DNA of 64,000 nt. Source: Alitibacter langaaensis DSM 22999 (GTDB taxonomy: Bacteria; Pseudomonadota; Gammaproteobacteria; Enterobacterales; Pasteurellaceae). Shown here in pieces: positions 9,538 through 19,716 of this stretch; the first letter of the stretch is position 1; each line of letters starts with the position of its first letter. The position numbers were made by a program, and so were the translations under genes. The stretch covers positions 146,996 through 210,995 of the forward strand of contig NZ_QENU01000003.1 in the NCBI RefSeq assembly GCF_003096995.1. The letters run 5' to 3'. Under the pieces are notes generated by a model, which saw only the letters and a list, made by a program, of their open reading frames with translations, ran no database searches and had not been told where the DNA came from.

Positions 9538-10824
9538 ATGTCAAATTCGACCGCACTTTTTAACCGAGCTCAACAAGTTATCCCTGGTGGGGTGAACTCC
9601 CCAGTTCGCGCATTTAAAGGCGTGGGCGGCACGCCTGTGTTTATCCAAAAAGCAGCGGGGGCTTATATTACCGATACAGACGGTAAACAATATATTGACT
9701 ATGTGGGCTCGTGGGGGCCAATGGTGTTAGGGCATAATCACCCTGCAATTATTGATGCCGTGTTGCAAGCGGTGCCTAATGGTTTAAGTTTTGGTGCGCC
9801 AACAGAAGGTGAAATCACCCTTGCCGAGTTGGTGTGCAAACTCATTCCATCAATCGAATTAGTGCGTATGGTCAGCTCTGGCACGGAAGCAACGATGTCG
9901 GCAATTCGCCTTGCTCGTGGCTATACTCAACGTGACAAGATCATTAAATTTGAGGGCTGTTATCACGGCCACTCCGACAGCTTATTAGTGAAAGCAGGAT
10001 CAGGCGCATTAACGCTTGGCCAGCCTAGTGGCCCTGGTGTGCCTGCCGATTTTGCAAAACATACCTTAACTTGTACTTACAACGATTTAGATTCCGTGAA
10101 ACGAGTCTTTGAACAATATCCCGATGAAATCGCCTGCTTAATTGTTGAACCTGTTGCTGGGAATATGAACTGCATTCCGCCAAAAGCAGGGTTCTTGCAA
10201 GGTTTACGCGATCTTTGCACCCAATATGGCACGGTATTCATTATTGACGAAGTGATGACAGGTTTCCGTGTGGCACTCGGCGGCGCACAATCTTACTACG
10301 GCGTGACCCCAGATTTAACCTGCTTAGGCAAAATCATTGGTGGCGGTATGCCTGTGGGGGCGTTCGGCGGTAAACGTGAAATTATGGAATACATTGCGCC
10401 AACAGGTCCTGTTTACCAAGCGGGCACATTATCTGGCAACCCTATTGCTATGGCGGCTGGCTTAGCTTGCCTAACTGAATTATCAAAAGCAGGAAACGAA
10501 GAAAAATTAGCCGCACAAACCAAAAAATTAGCTACGGGCTTGAAAGCTCTCGCAGATAAACATTCAGTCCCTCTTTGCGTGCAATATGTTGGCGGTATGT
10601 TTGGTTTATTCTTTACCGAACAGCAAGAAGTAAATAATTTCCAACAAGTGATGCAATGCGATGCGGCAAAATTCAATAAATTCTTCCATTTAATGCTTGA
10701 ACAAGGCGTATATCTTGCTCCATCAGCATTTGAAGCAGGTTTTATGTCTCTCGCCCATTCTGATAAAGATATTGACCGCACTTTAGACGCTGCTGATAAG
10801 GCTTTTGCGGCATTGGCAAAATAA
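9538..10824 (+). CDS. hemL: Glutamate-1-semialdehyde 2,1-aminomutase HemL
   Basis: 428 residues. A PLP enzyme that makes 5-aminolevulinate, the first heme precursor, in the C5 pathway. Motifs are [71 protein letters not shown] and the PLP lysine in [21 protein letters not shown] lies in codons 4-8 and encodes STALF. nrdB begins 31 bases downstream on the same strand. Confidence 0.96.
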   Translation: MSNSTALFNRAQQVIPGGVNSPVRAFKGVGGTPVFIQKAAGAYITDTDGKQYIDYVGSWGPMVLGHNHPAIIDAVLQAVPNGLSFGAPTEGEITLAELVCKLIPSIELVRMVSSGTEATMSAIRLARGYTQRDKIIKFEGCYHGHSDSLLVKAGSGALTLGQPSGPGVPADFAKHTLTCTYNDLDSVKRVFEQYPDEIACLIVEPVAGNMNCIPPKAGFLQGLRDLCTQYGTVFIIDEVMTGFRVALGGAQSYYGVTPDLTCLGKIIGGGMPVGAFGGKREIMEYIAPTGPVYQAGTLSGNPIAMAAGLACLTELSKAGNEEKLAAQTKKLATGLKALADKHSVPLCVQYVGGMFGLFFTEQQEVNNFQQVMQCDAAKFNKFFHLMLEQGVYLAPSAFEAGFMSLAHSDKDIDRTLDAADKAFAALAK

Positions 10825-10855
10825 CTGACTAATTTAATTTTATTAAGGATACTTT

Positions 10856-11986
10856 ATGGCATACACTACCTTTTCCCAAGTTAAAAATGATCAGCTAAAA
10901 GAACCGATGTTCTTCGGGCAAAATGTTAACGTTGCACGTTATGATCAGCAAAAATACGAAACCTTTGAAAAATTAATTGAAAAACAACTGTCTTTCTTCT
11001 GGCGTCCAGAAGAAGTTGATGTTTCGCAAGATCGTATTGACTACGCGGCATTGCCTGAACACGAAAAACATATTTTTATCAGTAACTTAAAATATCAAAC
11101 CTTGCTAGATTCCATTCAAGGGCGCAGCCCAAATGTGGCGTTGCTGCCTTTGGTTTCCATTCCTGAATTAGAAACATGGATTGAAACTTGGACATTTAGC
11201 GAGACTATCCACAGCCGTTCCTATACGCATATTATTCGTAATATCGTGAATGACCCATCAATCGTGTTTGATGATATTGTTACCAATGAAGAAATTATTA
11301 AACGCGCGAAAGATATTTCCGCTTATTACGATAATTTAATTCGTGATAGCCAATTATATAGCCTATACGGCGAAGGTACTTATACCGTTGACGGCAAAGA
11401 ATGTTCTGTCAGTTTGCGTAATCTGAAAAAACAACTTTATCTCTGCTTAATGAGCGTCAATGCATTAGAAGCCATTCGTTTTTATGTTTCCTTTGCCTGC
11501 TCTTTCGCTTTTGCCGAACGCCAATTAATGGAAGGAAATGCTAAAATCATTAAATTTATCGCACGTGACGAAGCCTTACATTTAACCGGCACACAGCATA
11601 TTTTAAATATTATGGCAGCAGGGCAAGACGATCCTGAAATGGCGGAAATTGCCGAAGAATGTAAGCAAGAAGCCTACGACTTATTCTTAGCGGCGGCAGA
11701 ACAAGAAAAAGAATGGGCAAATTATCTATTTAAAGACGGCTCAATGATCGGCTTAAATAAAGATATTTTAGTGCAATATGTGGAATATATTACCAACATC
11801 CGTATGCAGGCTGTGGGGCTTCCATTACCCTTTGAAACCCGTTCAAACCCAATTCCTTGGATTAACGCTTGGCTTGTGTCTGACAACGTGCAAGTCGCGC
11901 CACAAGAAGTGGAAGTGAGCTCTTATCTCGTGGGTCAAATTGATTCCAAAGTGGACACCAACGATTTTGGTGATTTTGATCTCTAA
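10856..11986 (+). CDS. nrdB: Class Ia ribonucleotide reductase beta subunit NrdB
   Basis: 376 residues, as in E. coli R2. It houses the diferric-tyrosyl radical cofactor used by NrdA to reduce ribonucleoside diphosphates. The radical tyrosine lies in [13 protein letters not shown] (about residue 123). Iron ligands lie in SETIHSR, the [15 protein letters not shown] helix and [16 protein letters not shown]. The C-terminal tail [13 protein letters not shown] is the NrdA-docking peptide. The ribosome-binding site is AAGGAT. nrdA is not next to it, although the cofactor-maintenance ferredoxin yfaE is. Confidence 0.96.
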   Translation: MAYTTFSQVKNDQLKEPMFFGQNVNVARYDQQKYETFEKLIEKQLSFFWRPEEVDVSQDRIDYAALPEHEKHIFISNLKYQTLLDSIQGRSPNVALLPLVSIPELETWIETWTFSETIHSRSYTHIIRNIVNDPSIVFDDIVTNEEIIKRAKDISAYYDNLIRDSQLYSLYGEGTYTVDGKECSVSLRNLKKQLYLCLMSVNALEAIRFYVSFACSFAFAERQLMEGNAKIIKFIARDEALHLTGTQHILNIMAAGQDDPEMAEIAEECKQEAYDLFLAAAEQEKEWANYLFKDGSMIGLNKDILVQYVEYITNIRMQAVGLPLPFETRSNPIPWINAWLVSDNVQVAPQEVEVSSYLVGQIDSKVDTNDFGDFDL

Positions 11987-12000
11987 TTTCTAGCCCACAT

Positions 12001-12040
12001 AAGTGCGGTCAAAAAAATGAAAATTTTTGACCGCACTTTT
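12001..12040 (+). terminator. nrdB terminator made of an inverted USS pair
   Basis: AAGTGCGGTC (12001-12010) pairs with GACCGCACTT (12029-12038), extended by AAAAA/TTTTT in the stem and followed by T. Confidence 0.8.
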
Positions 12041-12096
12041 ATACACTTTTCGATACTTTTCAAAGTATCACTTTCCAAGGCATCACTTTTCAATGC
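12041..12096 (+). repeat. Short imperfect tandem repeat upstream of yfaE
   Basis: Three adjacent 14-15 base units (ATACTTTTCAAAGT 12053-12066, ATCACTTTCCAAGGC 12067-12081, ATCACTTTTCAATGC 12082-12096) follow a partial unit ATACACTTTTCG (12041-12052). They fill the space between the nrdB terminator and yfaE. Confidence 0.6.
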
Positions 12097-12124
12097 GTAA
12101 CATTCTTTAGTGTCTATTAAAACT

Positions 12125-12382
12125 ATGAAGGTTTATCAGATTCATCTTAGCCAATCGCATCTCACGCTGGAACATAGTAACAGCACGTCTTTGCTTGAAA
12201 CCCTTGAAAGCCATAATATTCATCACGAATACCAATGCCGTTCGGGCTATTGTGGCTCGTGTCGTGTAAAAATAAAAAAAGGCAAGGTATCCTATAAAGA
12301 ATTGCCCCTTGCCTTTTTAAATCCGAATGAAATTTTATTATGCTGCTGCCAAGTCGAAGAAGATTTAGAAATCGAACTTTAA
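12125..12382 (+). CDS. yfaE: 2Fe-2S ferredoxin YfaE (NrdB cofactor maintenance)
   Basis: 85 residues from the ATG at 12125 (MKVYQIHLSQ). An in-frame GTG at 12110 is possible but neither start has a strong ribosome-binding site. This is a plant-type ferredoxin with the cluster pattern C-x4-C-x2-C in YQCRSGYCGSCRVK and a further Cys in LLCCCQ. In E. coli YfaE reduces and repairs the NrdB diiron-tyrosyl cofactor and sits directly after nrdB, the same arrangement as here, though a terminator separates them. Confidence 0.88.
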   Translation: MKVYQIHLSQSHLTLEHSNSTSLLETLESHNIHHEYQCRSGYCGSCRVKIKKGKVSYKELPLAFLNPNEILLCCCQVEEDLEIEL

Positions 12383-12473
12383 TGCCCAATCTCGCCTTTT
12401 CAGTCAAATACTGCGAATGCAATGTTTTCTATAAAATTTCTTCAAAATTGACCGCACTTTTGAATCAATCGCA

Positions 12474-13298
<825 letters not shown>

Positions 13299-13306
13299 CT
13301 ATACGT

Positions 13307-13936
13307 CTAAACTGAAATTTCTGCTACGCCACTATAAACTAAAAACGCACCGAAACCTAAAAAAATCACACCTGCCGCATTATCAATATAACGGCTATAT
13401 TGGCTATAAAAACGTTTAGCGGCGGGACGAGAAAAGAGTAACGCCAGCGAATAGAAATAGATAAAAGTTTCTACCACAATAATCAGAAATGCCATCACCA
13501 TGTGCCAAGTTTCAGTGATATTCACTAAAATTAACGACATCACGCTGGCAAAATACACCACGGCTTTCGCATTGGAAAGATTCACAAACAGCCCTTTCAT
13601 GATCTCTTTTTTAATCGTTGTGCTTTGATTCATTTCCGTTTCCGTCATCGGCTGAAACACCACATTTTTACGACTTCTCGCCATTAAATAGCCTAGATAC
13701 ATTAAATAGCCGCCCCCTAAAATCATAATAATGCCATGGGAAAGCGGCATCGTGGCAAACAATGTGGCTAACCCCAACATCGCAGCTAATGCCCAAAATG
13801 CGACGCCTAAGGTAATCCCAATCACGCCACAAACGGTATTGCGGTGGGAATTACTCGCCGCCATTCTAGTGACATAGAAAAAGTCAGGACCCGGCGTAAT
13901 CAACCCGAAAAAATGAACGATAATTAAATTAATCAT
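13307..13936 (-). CDS. LysE/RhtB family amino-acid exporter
   Basis: 209 residues with about six hydrophobic helices. The N-terminal signature FGLITPGPDFFYVTRMAASNS and the following GVIGITLGVAFWALAAMLGL are typical of LysE/RhtB exporters, which pump out amino acids such as threonine, homoserine or lysine. Substrate is not identifiable. It overlaps the end of pgpA by four bases (ATGA), so it is translationally coupled to pgpA. Confidence 0.88.
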   Translation of the reverse strand: MINLIIVHFFGLITPGPDFFYVTRMAASNSHRNTVCGVIGITLGVAFWALAAMLGLATLFATMPLSHGIIMILGGGYLMYLGYLMARSRKNVVFQPMTETEMNQSTTIKKEIMKGLFVNLSNAKAVVYFASVMSLILVNITETWHMVMAFLIIVVETFIYFYSLALLFSRPAAKRFYSQYSRYIDNAAGVIFLGFGAFLVYSGVAEISV

Positions 13937-14418
13937 AAAAATACTCGCAAGATCATGATCACAATGAAACCATACACGGCGGCAAGTATATCATCGATCA
14001 TAATGCCAAAGCCGCTTTCTAATTTGGCATCCAACTGCCGAATGGGAAATGGCTTCCAAATATCAAATAAACGAAAAAGCACAAACGCAATCGCGCACCA
14101 CAAAAAATTAACTTCGGGTATCGCAAGTAGGCAAAGCCATACGCCCACAAATTCATCCCAAACAATCGAGCCATGATCGTGTACGCCCATGTCTTTCGCC
14201 GTTTTGTGGCATAAATAGCAACCGATAAAGAATGAAAGTGCGGTCAAAATAACAAAAGAAATTTGCCCAAAGCAAGCAAGAAAGCTAGCCCCAAGTATCA
14301 CACCGAGCAAACTTCCCCAAGTGCCGGGAGCAGGATGAATTAAGCCAGAGCCAAAGCCTAATGCGAGTAAATGGATTGGATTGGTTAACTTAAGGCGAGA
14401 AAGCGGATTTTCTGTCAT
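13933..14418 (-). CDS. pgpA: Phosphatidylglycerophosphatase A
   Basis: 161 residues. Removes the phosphate from phosphatidylglycerol phosphate, the product of PgsA. Conserved blocks are GFGSGLIHPAPGTWGSL (about residues 21-37), VWDEFVGVWLCLLAIP (about 86-101), LFRLFDIWKPFPIRQLD (about 115-131) and GFGIMIDDILAAVYG (about 137-151). It is coupled to the LysE-type gene downstream and separated from nusB by a terminator. Confidence 0.95.
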   Translation of the reverse strand: MTENPLSRLKLTNPIHLLALGFGSGLIHPAPGTWGSLLGVILGASFLACFGQISFVILTALSFFIGCYLCHKTAKDMGVHDHGSIVWDEFVGVWLCLLAIPEVNFLWCAIAFVLFRLFDIWKPFPIRQLDAKLESGFGIMIDDILAAVYGFIVIMILRVFL

Positions 14419-14436
14419 GAATTATTCTCAATAACA

Positions 14437-14463
14437 TAAAAAAAGGGTGCGTTTCCACGCACC
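14437..14463 (-). terminator. nusB terminator
   Basis: Read on the minus strand: GGTGCGT stem (14463-14457), 4-base loop, ACGCACC (14452-14446), then a run of T. It lies between nusB and pgpA, so pgpA probably has its own promoter or depends on readthrough. Confidence 0.85.
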
Positions 14464-14480
14464 TGACTAATTATTTTACT

Positions 14481-14906
14481 CTATTTACGACCAAGAGAGG
14501 GTGCAACTTTATCTAAAACACCATTGATATATTTATGGCTATCTTCAGCACCAAAGGTTTTCGCTACTTCAATGGCTTCATTAATAACCACTTTGTAAGG
14601 CACGTCCATTTCGTATTTTAGTTCATACACGGCTAAACGCAGGATCGCTTTTTCGATTGGCGTTAATTCCTCTGAACTACGATCTAGAAACTCAGCCATT
14701 GTGGCATCGACTGCATCAATATTTGCCACCGTGTTGCGGAATAATTTACGAAAATATGGCGTATCAACACCTTTTAAATCTTGTTCCGTCACAAAATTTA
14801 ATTCAATTTCGGCCACATCATTTTGTGAAACATACCAAGAATAAAGTGCTTGCACAGCACATTCACGCGCACGACGGCGTGGACTAACTTTTTTCTGTGT
14901 CATCAT
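14481..14906 (-). CDS. nusB: Transcription antitermination factor NusB
   Basis: 141 residues, normal length. NusB binds boxA RNA with NusE (S10) in rRNA antitermination complexes. The family start [23 protein letters not shown], the helix [25 protein letters not shown] and [34 protein letters not shown] are complete. Two ATGs are adjacent (14906 and 14903). It starts one base after the ribH stop, the usual ribH-nusB pairing. Confidence 0.96.
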   Translation of the reverse strand: MMTQKKVSPRRRARECAVQALYSWYVSQNDVAEIELNFVTEQDLKGVDTPYFRKLFRNTVANIDAVDATMAEFLDRSSEELTPIEKAILRLAVYELKYEMDVPYKVVINEAIEVAKTFGAEDSHKYINGVLDKVAPSLGRK

Positions 14907-14907
14907 A

Positions 14908-15381
14908 TTATGCTGCTTTAATTTGATCTAACAAATTTACCATTTCAAGCGCAACCAATGCTGCTTCCGCACCTTTATTACCCGCTTTTGTGCCTGCACG
15001 CTCAATCGCTTGTTCAATATTTTCTGTGGTCAATACGCCAAATGCTACAGGAATATCTGAATTTAATGCCACATTGCCTAAACCACTACTTGCTTCGCCA
15101 GCAACATATTCAAAGTGTGCTGTACCGCCACGAATCACGGTGCCTAATGCAACGATTGCATCAAATTTTTTAGAATCGGCTAAACGGCGAACGGCTAATG
15201 GTAACTCATACGCACCTGGGACTTTGACTAATGTGATATTTTCATCTTTCACTTGACCTATGCGTTTTAATGCATCAACAGCGCCATCGACAAGGCTATC
15301 ATTGATAAATTGATTAAAACGCGCGACAACTACGGCAATTTTTGCATTTGGTGCAGCTAATTGACCTTCTAAAACTTGCAT
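14908..15381 (-). CDS. ribH: 6,7-dimethyl-8-ribityllumazine synthase
   Basis: 157 residues. Forms lumazine from the ribityl pyrimidine and the butanone phosphate in riboflavin synthesis. The motifs are [17 protein letters not shown] (about residues 18-34), [16 protein letters not shown] (about 53-68), [21 protein letters not shown] (about 74-94, with the catalytic His) and [20 protein letters not shown]. Its stop is one base before the nusB start. Confidence 0.96.
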   Translation of the reverse strand: MQVLEGQLAAPNAKIAVVVARFNQFINDSLVDGAVDALKRIGQVKDENITLVKVPGAYELPLAVRRLADSKKFDAIVALGTVIRGGTAHFEYVAGEASSGLGNVALNSDIPVAFGVLTTENIEQAIERAGTKAGNKGAEAALVALEMVNLLDQIKAA

Positions 15382-15491
15382 AATATTTCCTTAAACTGAA
15401 TGGGATAAATCAGCGTGAATTCTAGCATAAAAAAACCGTTCTATCAGCTTGTTTATGTCAGATAAATCATCTCTTTATAAGAGAAAATGAA

Positions 15492-15515
15492 ACGCCACGA
15501 AAATTTCCGTGGCGT
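15492..15515 (-). terminator. sspAB terminator
   Basis: Inverted repeat ACGCCACG (15492-15499) and CGTGGCGT (15508-15515) just after the sspB stop, with a T-rich tail on the minus strand. Confidence 0.8.
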
Positions 15516-15529
15516 CTTTTAAAATAGAG

Positions 15530-15985
15530 TTATTTGATAATGCGCAAATGGGAAGCCGATTTACTCGCTGTGCCAGAATTTTTAGGCTTATCCACTAAAT
15601 CTTTCGATTTTTTAACCGCACTTTGAGCGGGTTCTGCCGAAGTATGCTCTAGCTCATCATAATAGCTTTCTGGCTCAAACATCACGCCATCGCCATTTTC
15701 ACGTGCATAAATCGCAATTGCTGCGCCCATAGGAATATACAAGTTACGAGGAATGCCCTGAAAACGTGCGCTAAATTCCACAGCATCATTGCCTAATGAA
15801 AGATTTCCCACTGCACTTGGCGATAGGTTTAGCACGATTTGTCCGTCTTTCACATAATCTTGCGGCACATCTACGCCATAATAGGTCGCATCAACAACCA
15901 AATAAGGCGTTAAATTATTATCAAGCAACCAATCATAATAGGCGCGTAATAAATAAGGGCGTTTTGGTGAAGATTTAAATTCCAT
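15530..15985 (-). CDS. sspB: ClpXP specificity-enhancing factor SspB
   Basis: 151 residues. SspB is the adaptor that delivers ssrA-tagged proteins to ClpXP. The N-terminal dimeric substrate-binding domain (SSPKRPYLLRAYYDWLLDNNLTPYLVVDATYYGVDVP, LNLSPSAVGNLSLGNDAVEFSARFQG) is followed by an unstructured linker and a C-terminal ClpX-binding tail ending in SHLRIIK. It overlaps sspA by one base. Confidence 0.95.
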   Translation of the reverse strand: MEFKSSPKRPYLLRAYYDWLLDNNLTPYLVVDATYYGVDVPQDYVKDGQIVLNLSPSAVGNLSLGNDAVEFSARFQGIPRNLYIPMGAAIAIYARENGDGVMFEPESYYDELEHTSAEPAQSAVKKSKDLVDKPKNSGTASKSASHLRIIK

Positions 15986-16623
15986 TATTTTTCATCCATA
16001 ACGTGTTTCGGCGCTGCACTACCGATAGATTGTAAGAATGAATCACGATTAAAAATGCGTTCCATATAACCATTAATCGCCTTGCTGCCTGCGCCAGTGA
16101 AAGTAACGCCAAGCTCTTTCATACGCCATAATAATGGTGCGATATAGCAATCCACCAAACTAAACTCTTCGCTCATAAAATAAGGCATTTGTGAAAAAAT
16201 TGGCGCAATCGCTAATATTTCTTCTTTCAACTGTTTTAGAGCTTCTGCACGCTCAGCCTCTGTGCCATTTTCTGCTTTAGCCAACGTTGGGTACCAATCT
16301 TGCTCAATGCGCAACATTAAGGTACGGCTTTTACCGCGTGAAACAGGATAAACGGGCATTAATGGTGGATGCGGAAAACGTTCATCTAAATATTCCATAA
16401 TGATGCGCGATGTAAATAACACTAAATCACGATCCACTAAAGTCGGAAGCGTACCATATGGGTTCAATTCCATTAAATCTTCGGGTACTGCATGCGGATC
16501 GACATTTTCCGTTTCGTAAGCAACACCTTTTTCTGCTAAAACAATACGCACCTGATGGCAATAAATATCTGATTTATTAGAAAAAAGTGTCATTATTGAA
16601 CGTTTATTTGCCGCACTAGTCAT
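15985..16623 (-). CDS. sspA: Stringent starvation protein A (GST fold)
   Basis: 212 residues. An RNA-polymerase-associated protein with a glutathione-S-transferase fold that acts in the starvation and acid response. The N-terminal thioredoxin-like part starts AANKRSIMTLFSNKSDIYCHQVRIVLAEKGV, and the conserved surface region PPLMPVYPVSRGKSR lies near residue 90. It is the first gene of the sspA-sspB operon, directly downstream of rplM-rpsI as in many gammaproteobacteria but with a terminator and gap between. Confidence 0.95.
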   Translation of the reverse strand: MTSAANKRSIMTLFSNKSDIYCHQVRIVLAEKGVAYETENVDPHAVPEDLMELNPYGTLPTLVDRDLVLFTSRIIMEYLDERFPHPPLMPVYPVSRGKSRTLMLRIEQDWYPTLAKAENGTEAERAEALKQLKEEILAIAPIFSQMPYFMSEEFSLVDCYIAPLLWRMKELGVTFTGAGSKAINGYMERIFNRDSFLQSIGSAAPKHVMDEK

Positions 16624-16787
16624 CTATTCCTCCGCTGACGTAAATGCATTTACAGTCTAACTACCCGACTGTATTTTATATAAATTTTAGAGTTAAAAAA
16701 CGCGTCTATTTTACCATAAACCCTATAGCGATTTTCAACCCCTAAGCAGATTTTTATTCAAATTTGAAATAAAAAGCTGAAAAAAGA

Positions 16788-16818
16788 TAAAAAAATTGCA
16801 GCCCAAAAGGACTGCAAT
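16788..16818 (-). terminator. rplM-rpsI operon terminator
   Basis: Inverted repeat ATTGCAG (16795-16801) with CTGCAAT (16812-16818), followed on the minus strand by a long T-run. Confidence 0.85.
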
Positions 16819-16845
16819 TTCTCGAATATAAACGAAAATATAAAA

Positions 16846-17241
16846 TTAACGTTTTGAGTATTGTGGACGACGACGTGCTTTGTGTAAACCCACTTTTTTA
16901 CGTTCAACGCGGCGAGCATCGCGAGTTACGAAGCCTGCTGCACGTAATGCTGGACGTAAAGACTCATCATATTCCATTAACGCACGTGTAATACCGTGAC
17001 GGATTGCACCAGCTTGACCTGAAATACCACCACCTTTAACTGTGATGTATAAGTCTAATTTTTCTGTTAACTCAACTAATTCTAAAGGTTGACGAACGAT
17101 CATACGTGAAGTTTCACGACCGAAGTAAACATCTAAAGAACGTTGGTTAATGGTGATATTACCGTTGCCCGGTTTGATAAATACACGAGCTGAAGAGCTT
17201 TTGCGGCGACCTGTGCCGTAGTTTTGATTTGCTGCTGTCAT
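16846..17241 (-). CDS. rpsI: 30S ribosomal protein S9
   Basis: 131 residues, complete. It has the start [21 protein letters not shown], the central [24 protein letters not shown] and the basic C-terminal tail [16 protein letters not shown], whose last residues reach the ribosomal P site. It follows rplM by 15 bases. Confidence 0.97.
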   Translation of the reverse strand: MTAANQNYGTGRRKSSSARVFIKPGNGNITINQRSLDVYFGRETSRMIVRQPLELVELTEKLDLYITVKGGGISGQAGAIRHGITRALMEYDESLRPALRAAGFVTRDARRVERKKVGLHKARRRPQYSKR

Positions 17242-17256
17242 TTTAGTGCTCCGTGA

Positions 17257-17835
<579 letters not shown>

Positions 17836-17988
17836 GAACGCTTGAAAAATGCCAGTTTTTTGCGCAAAAAACTTTGCAAAATTAGACCGCACTTTTGAAC
17901 ATCAGATTTTTCTTATACATATCCGTGAAAACCTGCTGTTATCCTAAATAAAACACTTTTCTTTTTAACAAAAAACGTTATCATATTT

Positions 17989-18006
17989 CGCACTTTAAAG
18001 TGCGGT
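17989..18006. repeat. Palindromic uptake signal in the rplM-dat intergenic region
   Basis: CGCACTTTAAAGTGCG is a perfect palindrome, and its right half completes the USS AAGTGCGGT (17998-18006). A second USS in the opposite orientation lies near 17885. Confidence 0.6.
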
Positions 18007-18030
18007 CAATTTAGCCATAGTTTAAAGAAA

Positions 18031-18175
18031 CCTATCTCAGCCAGCTTCCTGCTGGGGAAAGATAAAAAAGCTGAAACGCTTTTTTTAATAAGTAGCGAGT
18101 CAAATGCCCCATGACATATGTTCTTTTAGGAACAATAGCCCTGGCTTCTTCGCAAGGCACCCGACTTATTTTTTT
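18031..18175 (+). promoter_or_regulatory. Structured leader RNA upstream of dat-ddc, candidate cis-regulatory RNA
   Basis: Several nested inverted repeats can be read. Hairpin 1 has TATCT (18033-18037)/AGATA (18060-18064) enclosing CCAGC/GCTGG (18041-18055). A weak terminator-like AAAAAAGC/GCTTTTTT (18064-18085) follows. An enclosing helix AATAAGT (18087-18093)/ACTTATT (18164-18170), followed by a T-run, contains small hairpins GTCA/TGAC and TGTTC/GAACA. TGGGG (18053-18057) can pair with CCCCA (18107-18111), a possible pseudoknot. A candidate RNA motif named DABA-DC-AT has been described upstream of such genes in other bacteria; I cannot confirm that this is a member. Confidence 0.55.
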
Positions 18176-18202
18176 CACCTCAATTAGAAGGTTTTAATCA
18201 AA

Positions 18203-19567
18203 ATGACAATTACCACTCCTGTAAAAGCAGTTCTCGCATCAAACAAACATTTCTTAGATCGCCAAGATCAAATGGAATCAAATGTTCGTAGTTACCCTCG
18301 CAAATTACCTTTTGCTTATGCAAGCGCACAAGGTTGCTGGGTTACTGACGTTGAGGGCAACAAATACCTCGACTTCCTTGCGGGCGCAGGAACTCTTGCA
18401 TTAGGGCACAATCACCCTGTATTAATGCAATCAATCAAAGACGTTTTAGAAAGCGGTTTGCCGTTGCATACCCTTGATTTAACTACCCCATTAAAAGATG
18501 CATTCACAGAAGAATTACTTTCGTTCTTCCCAAAAGATCAATACATTCTTCAATTTACTGGTCCATCAGGCGCAGATGCTAACGAAGCCGCAATTAAATT
18601 AGCCAAAACCTATACAGGCCGTGGCAATGTGATCGCATTCTCAGGGGGCTTCCACGGCATGACTCACGGCGCGTTATCATTAACAGGTAACCTCGGCGCA
18701 AAAAATGCGGTACAAAACTTAATGGCTGGCGTGCAATTTATGCCCTATCCACATGAATATCGTTGCCCGTTTGGCATTGGTGGCGAAGCGGGTGCCAAAG
18801 CGGTTGAACGCTATTTTGAAAACTTTATCGAAGATGTGGAAAGCGGCGTAGTGAAACCTGCTGCAGTTATTTTAGAAGCCATTCAAGGCGAAGGCGGCGT
18901 GGTGCCTGCCCCAATCAGTTTCTTACAAAAAGTGCGTGAAGTCACCAAAAAACACGGCATTTTAATGATCGTGGACGAAGTTCAAGCGGGCTTCTGCCGT
19001 TCGGGTAAAATGTTTGCCTTTGAACACGCAGGAATTGAGCCAGATATCGTGGTGATGTCCAAAGCCGTTGGCGGATCATTGCCATTAGCCGTATTAGCAA
19101 TTCGTAAAGAATTTGACGCTTGGCAGCCTGCAGGCCACACAGGAACCTTCCGCGGCAACCAATTAGCGATGGCAACAGGCTACGCTTCATTAAAAATTAT
19201 GCGTGAAGAAAACTTAGCCCAAAATGCGCAAGATCGCGGTGAATACTTAACTCGCGCATTACGCGAATTAAGCAAAGAATACCCATGCATCGGCAATGTC
19301 CGTGGTCGCGGCTTAATGATGGGGATCGACATCGTTGATGAGCGCAAACCACAAGATGCCACAGGCGCCTATCCGCAAGACGCTGAATTGGCGGTAGCAA
19401 TCCAAAAAGCCTGCTTCAATAATAAATTATTATTAGAGCGTGGCGGCCGTAATGGCAACGTGGTGCGTGTACTTTGTGCGGTAAATATCAACCAAGCGGA
19501 ATGTGAAGAATTTATTAAACGCTTCAAACAATCTGTGGCGGACGCAATCAAAGCAGTACGCGGCTAA
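18203..19567 (+). CDS. dat: Diaminobutyrate-2-oxoglutarate aminotransferase
   Basis: 454 residues. A class III PLP aminotransferase that forms L-2,4-diaminobutyrate from aspartate semialdehyde and glutamate. Motifs are [19 protein letters not shown] (about residues 52-70), [69 protein letters not shown] and the PLP lysine in [13 protein letters not shown] (about 285). The ribosome-binding site is AGAAGG. ddc is the next gene; together they supply 1,3-diaminopropane. Confidence 0.95.
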   Translation: MTITTPVKAVLASNKHFLDRQDQMESNVRSYPRKLPFAYASAQGCWVTDVEGNKYLDFLAGAGTLALGHNHPVLMQSIKDVLESGLPLHTLDLTTPLKDAFTEELLSFFPKDQYILQFTGPSGADANEAAIKLAKTYTGRGNVIAFSGGFHGMTHGALSLTGNLGAKNAVQNLMAGVQFMPYPHEYRCPFGIGGEAGAKAVERYFENFIEDVESGVVKPAAVILEAIQGEGGVVPAPISFLQKVREVTKKHGILMIVDEVQAGFCRSGKMFAFEHAGIEPDIVVMSKAVGGSLPLAVLAIRKEFDAWQPAGHTGTFRGNQLAMATGYASLKIMREENLAQNAQDRGEYLTRALRELSKEYPCIGNVRGRGLMMGIDIVDERKPQDATGAYPQDAELAVAIQKACFNNKLLLERGGRNGNVVRVLCAVNINQAECEEFIKRFKQSVADAIKAVRG

Positions 19568-19573
19568 TGACAA

Positions 19574-19651
19574 AAGTGCGGTCAAAAATCATTAAATTTC
19601 ATGATTTTGATGAGATTTCAAGATAAAAAATACGCAAAATTGACCGCACTT
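19574..19651 (+). repeat. Inverted USS pair between dat and ddc
   Basis: AAGTGCGGTC (19574-19583) and GACCGCACTT (19642-19651) face each other across 58 bases. The long loop makes a strong terminator less likely, so some readthrough from dat to ddc is plausible. Confidence 0.6.
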
Positions 19652-19716
19652 TTACTCAATTTATGACGAGCTCGAACATCGAGTTCGTGTTTTTTTTCGA
19701 TGATGAGAAATTCCAA

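Noticed and set aside
18064..18085. AAAAAAGC/GCTTTTTT as a true dat terminator
   Set aside because: Only two GC pairs support the stem; it is treated as part of the structured leader.
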